Source: Blumeriella jaapii
Lineage: Eukaryota > Ascomycota > Leotiomycetes > Helotiales > Drepanopezizaceae
Assembly (NCBI GenBank): GCA_009599575.1
Contig: VWND01000011.1
Coordinates: 310,001-374,000 of the forward strand
Length of the DNA: 64,000 nt
Reading direction: 5' to 3'
Position numbers and translations under genes: made by a program. The notes below the pieces were generated by a model that was not told the origin of the DNA, ran no database searches, and was given only the letters and a program-made list of their open reading frames with translations. Of the stretch, positions 23,402-34,352 are shown piece after piece; the first letter of the stretch is position 1, and each line of letters begins with the position of its first letter.

Positions 23402-26379
23402 CTTTTTTAAATAATTTTAATTAGTTTGGCGTCGTAGTATAATTGCAAATAAGCTTTGATTATTTCCGAATTATATGCGAATGCAAACAAAACGTAATAA
23501 TCGAAAGTAACGTCGGTAAAGTTTTTAATTTTTTCTTTTTTTTAAAAATCGGCGATATCGAACTTTATGATTATAATACGATCGGGGCCAGCGAGATTTA
23601 AAGCGATCGGAACGTTAAAATATGCTACGAAGCGGCAGTTTCCAAGGTTCCGGATAATTAAAATAGCGAAGTAAAAGCCGGGGTGCATTTTAAAAACTTA
23701 TTAAATAAAATTATAAAATATATTAGCGAAAAAAGTTATAGGCGCTTTTTGGGTTTTAATCAATCGGAAATAATATTTATATATAATTACTTTTTTTTTT
23801 ATAAAATGCAGCAATAGCTTGTTTTTTCCGTTATAAAACTTTATATAATTAACGAATTCGCAGCTTAATTCAAATAAACTTTAAAACATATTTTCGGTCG
23901 AAAAACCAAAAAAATCGGCTTTTAAAAATATTCGTTGCTTTTATTTTTTTACGTTTTAGTCGAGCTTTATAATCGCGCTAAAAGTTTTGAAATCTGTTTT
24001 AAAATTTGCGTAGCTCAAATAAGCTTTAGCACGTGCTTAAATAATTTTCGCAGTTTTTCGTCGAAATATAAATTAATTATTAAAATTAATTTCGAATACG
24101 TCGTAATCCGAATTTTTAATAACAGCGAATCGATTAGCGAAGCCGATTACGTCGATTTTTTTTGTAATTAAATCGTAATGCGCCGCGTAATAACGCACGT
24201 AAAAATAGCAAAATTTGCCGTTTTTTTTGGCGTTAACGTTATTCGTAAAAACAAAATTAAAAAATCGAAATTTTTTAACGAAAAAAAGCTCGAGCAAAAA
24301 CGGATTATTATTTTCAAAAGTTTTTTTTATTTATTTCGGCGTATTATATTTGCAATTTTCCGAAAAAAATTTGGTTTAATTTTTATTCGAAGCAAAAAAA
24401 AAAAAGCTAACGAATTTATTTGGTTTTTGTGTAAAAGTATCGAAATAAAACTTTTAAATCGTTTCGTTGTCGAAAGCGAAAATTTTAAATAAAATAATTT
24501 GATTTTATGCTTTTTATATAATTTTTTCCGTAATAATTTCGATATTTTTTTTTAGGCTTTTTCGGTCGAAACGTATAATAATCGAAATCTTAAATGCTTT
24601 TATTAAAATTTAAAATATTAGCGATAGCGGTACGACGTTTTTAAACGCAGCAAGCGTTTTTAATATTTGTATATTTAGTTTCGAAAAATCAAATTCCGGA
24701 TCGTTTAAGTTTTTTTTTTTCGGAATGCCGGTGTTTTTTAAATCTGATTCCGTAAAATCGTCGCGTTTTTTATTAATTAGCTTAAAACTTATAATTCGGC
24801 GTCGATTTCCGGCTGTTTTTATTCGCGGTGCTTTTTTTACTAACAACGTAAATAATTTTTTTTTCCGAATAAAAAAGGTTTCGGAAATATCGGCGCGCTT
24901 TTTTACGTTTTTTGTTTTTATTTTTTTCGAAATTGTTTTTATAAATATAATAGGTTTTTTGTATTCGAATAAGCGGTTGTTTGCTATTACGCTTTTGATT
25001 TCGTTTTCGGATTCGTTTTCGACAATTAAAAATAAAAATCGTCGAGTTGTTTTAGCTGCTTTAAAAATATTAATTGCTATTACGTATGTTTTTTCGAATT
25101 AAACGAAAATAATATTAGCTTTTTCGTTTTTTTCGTCGTCGTAAATTTAAAGCGTCGGAATAGCGTCGTTTTTTTTTTTCGGTATAAAAATGCCGCATTT
25201 AGCGATATTTAATTTTTTGTTTTAAAAAAAAATCAGATTTAAGGTTTCGCAGCCGATTAAAATTCTTTTTAACGATTGCATAGCGTCGTCGATTAATTTG
25301 CAAACGGCTGTAAAAAAGCTTATGAATCTGCGGGCTTTTAAATTGTTAGCTTTTAAAACTTGCGCTTTAAAAATATAAGCGTTTAATATTCAGACTTTTT
25401 TTTTAATAAAAATAATAATTTCGAAAAAGCGAGCGAAATGCCGAAGCGAAATAATATCGGTGATTTTGCTAAAAACGTATTTTTAAATATTTTTTTTTCG
25501 TTAATTTAGCAAAAAGCGCAAAACTCGGTCTGTTATTTTTTTTTTATTATTTCGAGCTTTTTTTGCTTCGGCGAAAATTTTTAAAACGTTATTATAATTT
25601 AGCAGAAATTTATCGTAATTAAAATTTTTGCGAACGAATTCAGTTTTAACGAAGCTTTCGTAATCGAATAAAAATTCGTTAACGTTTTTAATTATTATAT
25701 CGAATTATTTTATAAATGTTTTTACGAAAGCTGCTTATTAATTTAAAATAGCGGCATTGTATATTTATTTAAATTCGGAAAAATTACGTATAATAATTCC
25801 GTTTTAAAATAAATTAAAAATAAATTTGCTAAGTTTAGCAATACTTTGCTTAGGAAACGATATAATATCGATGGGTTTATTAATTAAAAAAGTGTATTAT
25901 ATTTGTTAAAAATAATTGGAAAAAAGTACGGAAACTGTAAGATATTTGTATTTAAAAGTCACGGGAATTCGCATGCTGTTTTTTTAATAAATTATAACTG
26001 TTTAGGCAGGCATTCGTTCAGAACAGCGAAAAGAATAAACAGTACAGAAAGTGGCAAATAATAAAATGCATAAAAAATAGTTTTCGTAAAATATACGAGC
26101 AATATAAATGTATTAGATATGCGGCTTAAGCATATACAAAGCTTTTGTTTTGGTAAACAAAAGTATAATCAAATAAAAAAAAGTATAGTAGGTGTCCTAA
26201 ATAATATAGAAAAAAGTCTTAAAAATAAACAAAATAATTAAATTGTATATAAGCAAAGCAAAACAAAAATAGTAAAACAGCATATAATAAAAAGAAAAAC
26301 AATAGATAATAAAAAACAGTAGAATAGTTAGCGAACAATTTTGTATATACTTTTTTCTTTTTCGGTTATGGGTGGAATT

Positions 26380-27480
26380 ACGATTTAAATTGTATTTTTA
26401 ATAGTAAAATTATCGTTCGGTTGTTTTTAGATTTTGTTAAAGGGTTTTTTTTTTTCAGGCGTATAGTCGCTTTGATCGGAGTCGTCGTCGGATTCGCTGG
26501 AATCGGAATCGCTGTTTAAATCAGAGTCTAAAAGATAAATTTGCTGGTTTTTTTTGTAAAATCGTTTTAACCGGTTGGCGGCGAACGTTTTTTTTAGTTT
26601 TGTTTTATCGAGTTTCGTAAGCTTATAATAGCTTTTATTTAATTCGGCCTTGTATATTTCGTAAAGTCCGAGCCATTTATAATTAAGCTTAGTATCGGCC
26701 GATTTGTTAATAGCGCGCTGAACGTTGTAAATTAAAATTAAATCTTTTTTTTTGATTAGCGTTTTTTTTAAAATCTTAGTTTTATTTCAGATTTTTTAAT
26801 TATTTTTTTATAATTTTTTTTTTTTTAAATTATTTTTTTTATATTTATATCGCGGTAGTTTAATTATTTAAATTTTATTGCTAACAGATTTGCTTTCGTT
26901 TTTATTTTAATCACGTTATAAAACTTTTATACAGGCCATTTTGTTTTTAGAAGCAATCGAGCGTTTTTATCGTATTAAATAAAAAATAGAATTATTTCAG
27001 TCGGAGCGTATATGCATATGCGTATAACAAAAAGCATTTCCGAAAATTTCCGCGATTAATACTTATAGCTTTTTCGAATAGCTTTTAAAAAACCGTTAAA
27101 AATATTTTTATAGCTTCGTTCAACAGATCCGTTGCTTTTCGAATTGTAAGCTGAAATTTAAATACGCTGAATGCTGTATTTTTTTATAAAAGTTTCGATA
27201 ACGCTTTTATTTTCGGGTTTATTATCGACGTTTAATTTGCTAAACAAACCGTGGCGATATATAACGTTTTTTTAAAAAAAAATCGCTATAATTTCGGAAA
27301 TAGCGTTTCGGAAAAGTCGCTTTTTAAGTTATTTAAATAAATCGTTAATAACGAGCACGAAGTATATATAACCGCGATCGGTAATCGGTACGCGTATAAC
27401 GTCGAAATTAACTTTTTTTTAGATTTTAAAAAACCACGTCGGATATAATAAATTTTTTTTTCGGCTAGGTTTTCGTTTTT
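26380..27480 (-). pseudogene. Integrase (outer element)
   Basis: Minus translation around 27.45-27.0 kb reads PITDRGYIYFVLVINDLF, a VDNKPE block and SAYNSKSNGSVERSYKNI, matching the integrase core. From 26.76 kb it reads LIYNVQRAINKSADTKLNYK, WLGLYEIYKAE and TFAANRLKRFY, the GPY/F-type C-terminal module. An acidic Asp/Ser tail follows (26.53-26.46 kb). Broken by stops. Confidence 0.8.
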
Positions 27481-28049
27481 AGCAAAAAATACAGTTTTTA
27501 ACGAAAGCTTTACAGTTTTCGAAGCATTTTTTTTATTAAAAATCGTTTTTGATTCGGTAATAAATGGCTTTAGCTTTTTTATAAAACACTTTTTCGTAGG
27601 CTTTTTTTATAATTTAAAATTTATCAGCTTTATTATTTATTATTAAGCGTTTTTAATATATATTATTTTTTATTTTATATAGCTTTTTATCGGCTAAAAT
27701 ATAATCGAAAGCTTGGTTTTTAAATAATTTGAATTAATAATTTAATACGTTAAATAATTTAAATAAAATAGTTAAATAATATGCGATTAAATAAAAGTTT
27801 TCGGTTTCGTAATTATCGATCAAAAGTTTATTTTCGTCGCTAATCGGCTTATTCCGATTATTTTCGGTTAAATTTATTCGCGATACTAGCCGAGATAATA
27901 ACGCGAATGCTTTTTCGGCCCGAAAATTAATATTTTTTATTCGCGGTGTTAATCGAAATAACAACGCGAATGGTTTTGGCTTTATAAAATTCAAAGCGCA
28001 AATAACGAAACAGCCGATTTCGTTAGCGATTTATTCGTCGATATTTTAT

Positions 28050-28350
28050 TCGTTTTGTTTAGCGAAATTAAATAAATAAAAGCGTTTTCGTTTAAAAAGG
28101 CCGTTTGCCGCTATATTAATTGTTTTTTTTAATATATTTAATTTCGAAGTTTATAAATCGTATTTAAGCTATTTAATTAATAACGAATGCTTTTGATAAA
28201 TTATTAGCTTTTTTATTTAATTAGTCGATAAAAACTTTTGCGTTCGTTTTTAAAATAAAATATACGTCGTATAATTCGCTTTTTATTTTTTTTATTATTT
28301 TGAAAGCGCTTCGATATTTTCGTTTGATAGCATCGTAGCGTGCTTCCGCG
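28050..28350 (-). pseudogene. RNase H C-terminal region (outer element)
   Basis: A stretch with IKKIKSELYDVYFILKTNA matches the Ty3-type pattern of a LYGV-FILETDA motif, followed by ID-stop-LIK and further broken sequence in the expected order. Confidence 0.7.
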
Positions 28351-28479
28351 GAGAATTATAAGCCGCTTTCGAATCGTGAAAAGTGCCGTTTTTTGTTTTT
28401 ATCGATTTATTATAATACAGCTTTTTAGCCGAAAATATTAGCGTCGATAGTTAAAATAATTTTTTTTACGTTTAAATTA

Positions 28480-29520
28480 TAATCGATTCGTATAAATAAT
28501 AAGGCCGATAAAAGATCGTTTTTAAAAATTTTTATAATTTTGCTTTGTTTTTTTTTTTAAACGAAATCGATTTTTTTTTTTATTATAACGTAAATGGATG
28601 CAGCTTTCTAAGAAAAGTTTTTAATTTAATTACGATAATAAATCACAACGCTAATAAAAGCTTTAGCTTCGGTGATATTTTTATATTTTTTTTATTCGCA
28701 GATTTTTTTAATTTTTTTTCGTTAAGAATGGCGGCCAGCGTTATTAATTATATAACCGACGATATTTATTTCGAATATGCAAAATTTTAATCGAAGGCCA
28801 ATAATAGCTTTAGCTTTTTCGAAACAAATTATAATTTTGTCGATATTTTAAATATATTTTATTATATAGCGTCGAATTTTAAAAAAGATTTTTTTATTAT
28901 TGTAATATAATCTGAAGCTTTTTATTTCGACGTCGTTAACGTAAAAAAAAGTAATATTAAAAATACAAATTATAAAAACTTTATATACGATTTTTACGAA
29001 TTATGCGATTAAATTGATAGCTTTTATAAATATTTTCGTTATACGCAATAAACCGATTGGAATTTAAATAGCTGTTATATTTCGAAATCGTAAATTAAAT
29101 ATTAAATGATCGTAGCCGAAAAACAAATCGAAAAAAAAAGCGATTATTAGTTTTGCGAATTCGTTTGAAAATTAATCGACGTTAAATAATACGTTAGCGT
29201 TTCGTATTATTATTTTGTTTATTTCGACGATTACGATAATAAGTTTATAAATGTTTTTTTTTTTTTTCGCAACGATAAACTATTTGTTTTTGTATAAATC
29301 GTGGCAAAATTCGAAGATTTTTTGTTTAATTTGTTTTTTTAGCATTTCGACTATTTTATTTTAAAAAGCTTTAGGAATTAAAAAAGTCTTTTTTTGCCAG
29401 GCTTTGTAAAACACGGTTTTAATATCGATATAAAACGTAATATTAAAACTAAATTGGTTTATTTCGGTAAAATCGAAAGCTATAGCTTTTTTTCGGTTGC
29501 GTAAGATTTCGTACAAAACC
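28480..29520 (-). pseudogene. Reverse transcriptase (outer element)
   Basis: Minus translation shows KAIAFDFTEI, KAWQKKTFLIPKAF, then VEINKIIIRNANV, FSNEFAK, FFGYDHL, IPIGLLRITKI, AIAQFVRIVIKI and FFIDDVSVK. The last contains the IDD form of the catalytic box. This is a distinct fungal gypsy RT lineage from the inner element. Several TAA/TAG interruptions. Confidence 0.8.
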
Positions 29521-30189
29521 TTTTTTTTTTTTGACAGAAATTAGGTTCCGATTACTAAATTATTAAATCGTTTTTTTGTAAATCGGCTGTTAAATAATAA
29601 GCTGGAAAATCGGCCGGTAATAAATTTTTCGAATTCGCTAGTAATTAATTAAAACGGTTTTGTTATTTTATTTTTTTTAAATTAATCGTTTATTTTTCCG
29701 GGAATATTTTTATCGGATTCGCTAAAATTTACGAATCGTATTTTATTAGCTTTGCGCTTATAAAAAATGCTAATATTAATATAAAAAAGTAAAATATATA
29801 AATCGGGTTTGTTTAATACGAAAACGAAATCTTCGGAATTTTTATTTCCGAATTGGTAGCTAAAAATATTAATATTAATTATTTTTATTCGCGGTGTTAT
29901 TTCGATTAGCGACGTAAATGTTTTTAGCCGAATATTTTTCAGGTTTTATTATAGCTTAGCGTTTGTTTTGAAACTAAAGCCGGTTATTTGTTTCCCGATA
30001 AAACGTCGATTAAAAAAACCTTATCGCCGGCGACGGTAATTTAATTTTAAAAAGATCGGTTTTAATTTCAAAAAAAAGTTTTTATCTGGCCGTTTTCGAT
30101 GTATTTAAAGCTGACAAGACTTTCTAGAATTTAAAATATTTTAAAAATAATAAAATAAAAGCATTTTTTTATTATTAAAAAGTTTTTAT

Positions 30190-30420
30190 AAATAATAATA
30201 TTTTCAACGTCGATTTTAATATTTCGTACAATTTTATTAAATTTAATAATATTTTTATTAACGATAATATAAATTATTCGTTTGTCGGTAATAATCGGAA
30301 TATTATTGGCTTCGGCTGTTTTTTGGTTTATATAATTAATTTCGGCTTTATTATCGAATAAAGCGAGGGCGGTCGTACTTTTTTTAAGTATTATTTTTAT
30401 TTTTAATGCTTTTATAGCCG
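30190..30420 (-). pseudogene. Aspartic protease region (outer element)
   Basis: The motif ALFDNKAEINYI corresponds to the ALVDSGAE(V)NFI active-site region of gypsy proteases, with Ser-Gly replaced by Asn-Lys. Confidence 0.6.
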
Positions 30421-31974
30421 TGTAAGGGCAGTTTCGTCGTTTTGACTTTTGGGTTTTTATAGCGAAGGCTAAAAGACTGATTTTTTCCGAAGATTTCTTT
30501 TTATCGGCTAAATTAATTACGGTGTTGTAAATTTCTTTTTGATTTTTTTTTAATTCAAAATCGTTTTTTTTTCGAATAATTTTAATTTTTTCGTTTTTTT
30601 TTAATACAAAAATTTGTTTATTAATAATTTTATCGAATTTCTTTTTTGTATTAAATAAATCGCTGAATTTTAATTTAATTTTCTGTTTTATAATTTTTTC
30701 AATAGTTTTATCGACGGCTTCGAAACTGATATATTTATCGATTCATTTTTCGCTTCGCATTAATAATAAACGCTTAAAAGCTAGTATTTTTTAAATAATT
30801 TAAATCGGAATATCGGTATCGATATTTTTTATATCGTCGTTAATTTTTTTTATTATAAGCGTTTTTCTGATAATTTTATCGGTTTTTTTTCGAATTTCAA
30901 AATCTTTTTTTTTTTCGATTTTAACGTTTTTTTTTATATTAATCGGTTTAGCGAATAAAATAGAAGCATTTTGCTTTTTTATAATTCGCTGGCTTAATTA
31001 TACAGCTATAATATTTGCAAATGCGATATTTGCATTGGAAATATATATATTTGTTTTTTATTTATATATTTGAATTTTATTTATATTTAAAATAAAAAAT
31101 TTCTTTTTAATTAGTACGTTTTTTGAAATGTTTTTTTTTATTAATAAAAATCGTTTTCGCATTTTTTCTGTTTTTCAAACAGTCGTTTTATTTCGTATCT
31201 TTTATTTTTAAGCGAATAGTATTTAATCAGCTTTGATTTTCAGTTTTATTAAAAAGGCTTATTTCTGCTTTTGTCGGTCCGAGGCAAATCGCTTCGTATT
31301 TGTTAATATAATAAATATTATTATTTATATAAAAATTAAATGTTTTGTATTTAAAACGAATATAAGGTTTTTCGCAGTAAATTTTTTTGTTATTATAAAA
31401 TTTATATTTAGGATTACGAAATCTGTTTTAATAATTATTTTTATTTTTTTAATAACCGCGATTTTGATTTTCGCGTTGGTTTTTTTTTTTTTTTAATAAT
31501 CGTTATTATAATTAGTATTTCGCTGATTCTGATCGCTAATACGAGAAGGTTGCTATTAAGCAGCTATTATTTTTACGGTGGCTTGGCGAAGCTGATCGCT
31601 TCGCGTATTTTAAAAAAAATAGTTGTTGTAAAAGCTATTTTAATCGTTTTTATTATTCGAATTAACGTAAAAAAGTTTTTTCTGTTATTATATAAGATTT
31701 TCGATTTTGCTTTAAAGCTTTTGAATTTTAATATCGGTAAATTTTAATACGAAAGTTTCGATATTTTTATTAAGCTTTTCTAAGCTAGTAGGTTTTGCAA
31801 AACGATTAAACGATATAATAATTAATTGTTTCTTAGCGATTTCGGTAACTTTTAATAGCTGGGCATGTTTTTGCATTAAAGCTTCCACGTTTTTTTTATA
31901 AATAAAAAAAGAAGATTTTTTTTAATTTATAGCTTTAATAATACGTTCGCTTTGATTTTGCTTAAAAACGAATT

Positions 31975-32688
31975 TTATAAATTTGAAATATTAATCGAAA
32001 GTTTTAAAATTTTATTTATTAATCTTAAAATGCTTAATAGTTTGTTACGAATATTAGTTGGAAAGCCAAGTAAAAACAATTTTTTCTGTTTAATTTCGCT
32101 TAAGACTTTTTTATTAACGAAAACGTTAAAAACTTTCGTATAAATACGATAATAAGCTTTAAGTTTTTTAATTTGGCGAATTATTATAACAAATTGCTTA
32201 AGAAAAGCGATAGTATCGCGGATTTGCTGGCGATCGTGGTTTCGAAATTCCGATTTCAAAGCTTTAATTAGCTTACGCCAGTTTCGAGCCTTAATAGCCT
32301 TTTATTTATTTATCGATTTGATAATATTTTTGGTGATCGGATTATAATAGCGAAAAAGCTTATCGAATATTTTAGTTTTAAAAATTTTAAAATTCTTATA
32401 AGTTTTTTTATATTTTTCGATAAAATCGGTAACGTTGGCGCTATTAAATAAAAGTGTATCAAAGGAGCTAGGAAAGGGTATGCGGCCTTGTATAAAAAAA
32501 CGAAAAGCGTCGTTGTTTATAATATTAGCGAAAGTGTTGGTAGGGTTTAAATTAAATAAATAAATGTTTTCTGAAGTTGCAGATTAAGGGTTTTTAGTAT
32601 AAAAGAAATCGTTTTTAATAAAAGAGTTATTAAAAAGGTTTTTGTGTTTTTTAAAAGAATTAAATGAAATGAGATTGCGTTTAGACAT
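31975..32688 (-). pseudogene. Gag (outer element)
   Basis: An ATG at 32688 opens a decayed frame containing FDTLLFNSANVTDFIEKYKK, matching the LFNG-NVT-FL-YE motif of fungal gypsy gag proteins. The last 94 codons (to 31975) are open. One TAA interrupts near the start. Confidence 0.65.
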
Positions 32689-33264
32689 TTAAATAGCGTA
32701 TTAAAAAACTTGTTTTTTGATAAATTAATTGGATTGATATAATATTGCTGTATAATTCACGGTTTCGATATTCCGTGGCTTAGGCTAATACACGTATAGC
32801 CATTTTTTTACTACTTTTAATAAAAAGCCGCAAATTGTAATTGCTATAATTATAAAACGTAAAATCAAAAGGTTTAGTTTTCGCCAAGCGTTTGACTAAA
32901 AAAGATTTAGTTTAAAAAGGCCGAGCGCAGCGGTCGAAGCGTATAAACCAATATTCGATTTGTTATTTTTAAACAAAGGAGCGATTTTCGAGCTTTAAAC
33001 TTCGTACGATTCAGGATTGCCTAACCGTAATTTCAAACGTTTCTGAAATATATTACACTTTTGTAATTTAATAATTATGCGCAAAATAAGAAAGGCTATT
33101 AGAAATCTTTTACATAATACAGCTGCGAACAACATCATATAAAAGGTTTTTTAAGCCGTAATAGCGAAATATCGAAGTCGATTTTAATTATAAATTTAAA
33201 AAATGCATCGGCGAATATATAAAAACGAAACACCGAAGTTTGAATCTTTGCGTAGGTTATCAAA

Positions 33265-33531
33265 TATAAAAATAGATAGGAAAACCAAACTAATACGGCC
33301 ATATGTCGGTAAATAAAATAGTTTAGGAAATTCCTAGAAAAAACTGAAAAAAAGAAAAGAAAAATGAATAAAAGTATAAATTAGATTGCGTGCCTATGGT
33401 ACTATTTAAGGGGGTGCTTTGCTTTTATACCTGTTGAAAATAGTCAATGGCAGGGGGTCTCGGAGGGGTCCATGCCTCGACTATAGCTAAAACTACCAAC
33501 TCCCATTAATACAAGGTATCACCGTTTTACA
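33265..33531 (-). repeat. Outer element right LTR (5' LTR)
   Basis: 267 bp matching the reconstructed left LTR, from TATAAAAATAGATAGG (decayed TG start) to ACCGTTTTACA. Confidence 0.9.
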
Positions 33532-34352
33532 ATATCTACGTTTATATATATATATATATATATTTACGTTTATATATATTTACGTGTACATATATATACA
33601 TATACAAATACATACATATACAAACATACACATATACATATAAATATACATACACATCCATACATATACACATACATACCTAAACATACATAGATAAATA
33701 TAAATATATGTATATACAAATATAAACATGTGTATATATTTTAATACACATACACATACACATACACAGCTGCCCACCCTCTCTCCTCCAACACCTCCAA
33801 AGCCATCCTGTGGTCGAAAGGATCCTGTCGTACAGCAAAATGTGAATTCACACCGCTGTATTTGGTGCGCTGTCCCATATAACAACCCCTCCCCCTCCCC
33901 TATTGCTGCGACGGATCCCATTCTCCCCAGGACGCTGTGTTACTCCTACCGACTGCAGAAAGCGGTCGATGCCATGGCGCGGCAAAAACGAGGAGCGGTC
34001 GCACCGCTGGCCGAAAGAGAGGCTTCCTGTTCGTGCCTCATGCTCTCTTCGCAGATACTGACTGTATGCGTATATACACAGACGAGAAAGCCTCCACGAC
34101 CGAGCCGGTGCAGTGCGAGTCAGTCACCACATACCCGTGGGGGCGTGTCTCCCTCCCAAACGTCTGCCGGAAGACTGAGAGTGGCGTCAAGGAAAGATGT
34201 TCTTGATAGTGGGCGTTCTCGGCCTGCTCATTCGGTGGATGTGGAGAGAGCCATGCTTCGGAAATGCCCGAACCAGATGTGAGGATGCGTCGAGGTGGCC
34301 GCGTACAGGTCCAGCAGTACCTGAGCAACGATCATGCGTCTCCCGGTGATTC
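33532..34352. other. AT-rich microsatellite and 3' flank of the oxidase gene
   Basis: 33532-33775 is a TATA/CATA/ACACAT-type simple repeat just outside the outer element. The rest must contain the oxidase 3' UTR. No credible gene. Confidence 0.6.

Larger units (their letters stand above)
21617..25600 (-). pseudogene. Extra 3' reading frame of the outer element, unrecognised
   Basis: Downstream of integrase the minus strand still reads as decayed protein. Recognisable coding-like stretches are at about 24846-24610, about 24180-24070, 23695-23402 and 22364-21617. The last ends with a Lys/Pro/Gln-rich tail (KKPKTN-stop at 21617). Stops are mostly TAA/TAG where Gln/Trp could have stood. The TRIM element at 22370-23401 splits this frame. 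I cannot name the product; it could be an additional ORF 3' of pol or a captured gene. Confidence 0.4.
12477..33531 (-). mobile_element. Outer Ty3/gypsy LTR retrotransposon, RIP-decayed, host of nested insertions
   Basis: The LTRs are exactly 267 bp each. The left one is split by another insertion (12477-12508 plus 21245-21479); the right one is 33265-33531. Ends were TGTAAAA...TTTTACA before C-to-T decay (TATAAAA at 33265, TTTTATA at 21479). A 4-bp ATAT flanks both sides (12473-12476, 33532-33535), weak evidence of target duplication because the site is AT-rich. Coding order on the minus strand is gag (~32.7-32.0 kb), protease (~30.4 kb), reverse transcriptase (~29.5-28.5 kb), RNase H (~28.3-28.1 kb), integrase (~27.5-26.4 kb), which is the Ty3/gypsy order. 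Nearly every frame is broken by TAA/TAG. Confidence 0.85.

Noticed and set aside
33728..34282. 184-codon plus-strand open frame
   Set aside because: Starts in a CA microsatellite and shows no conserved motif or gene structure.
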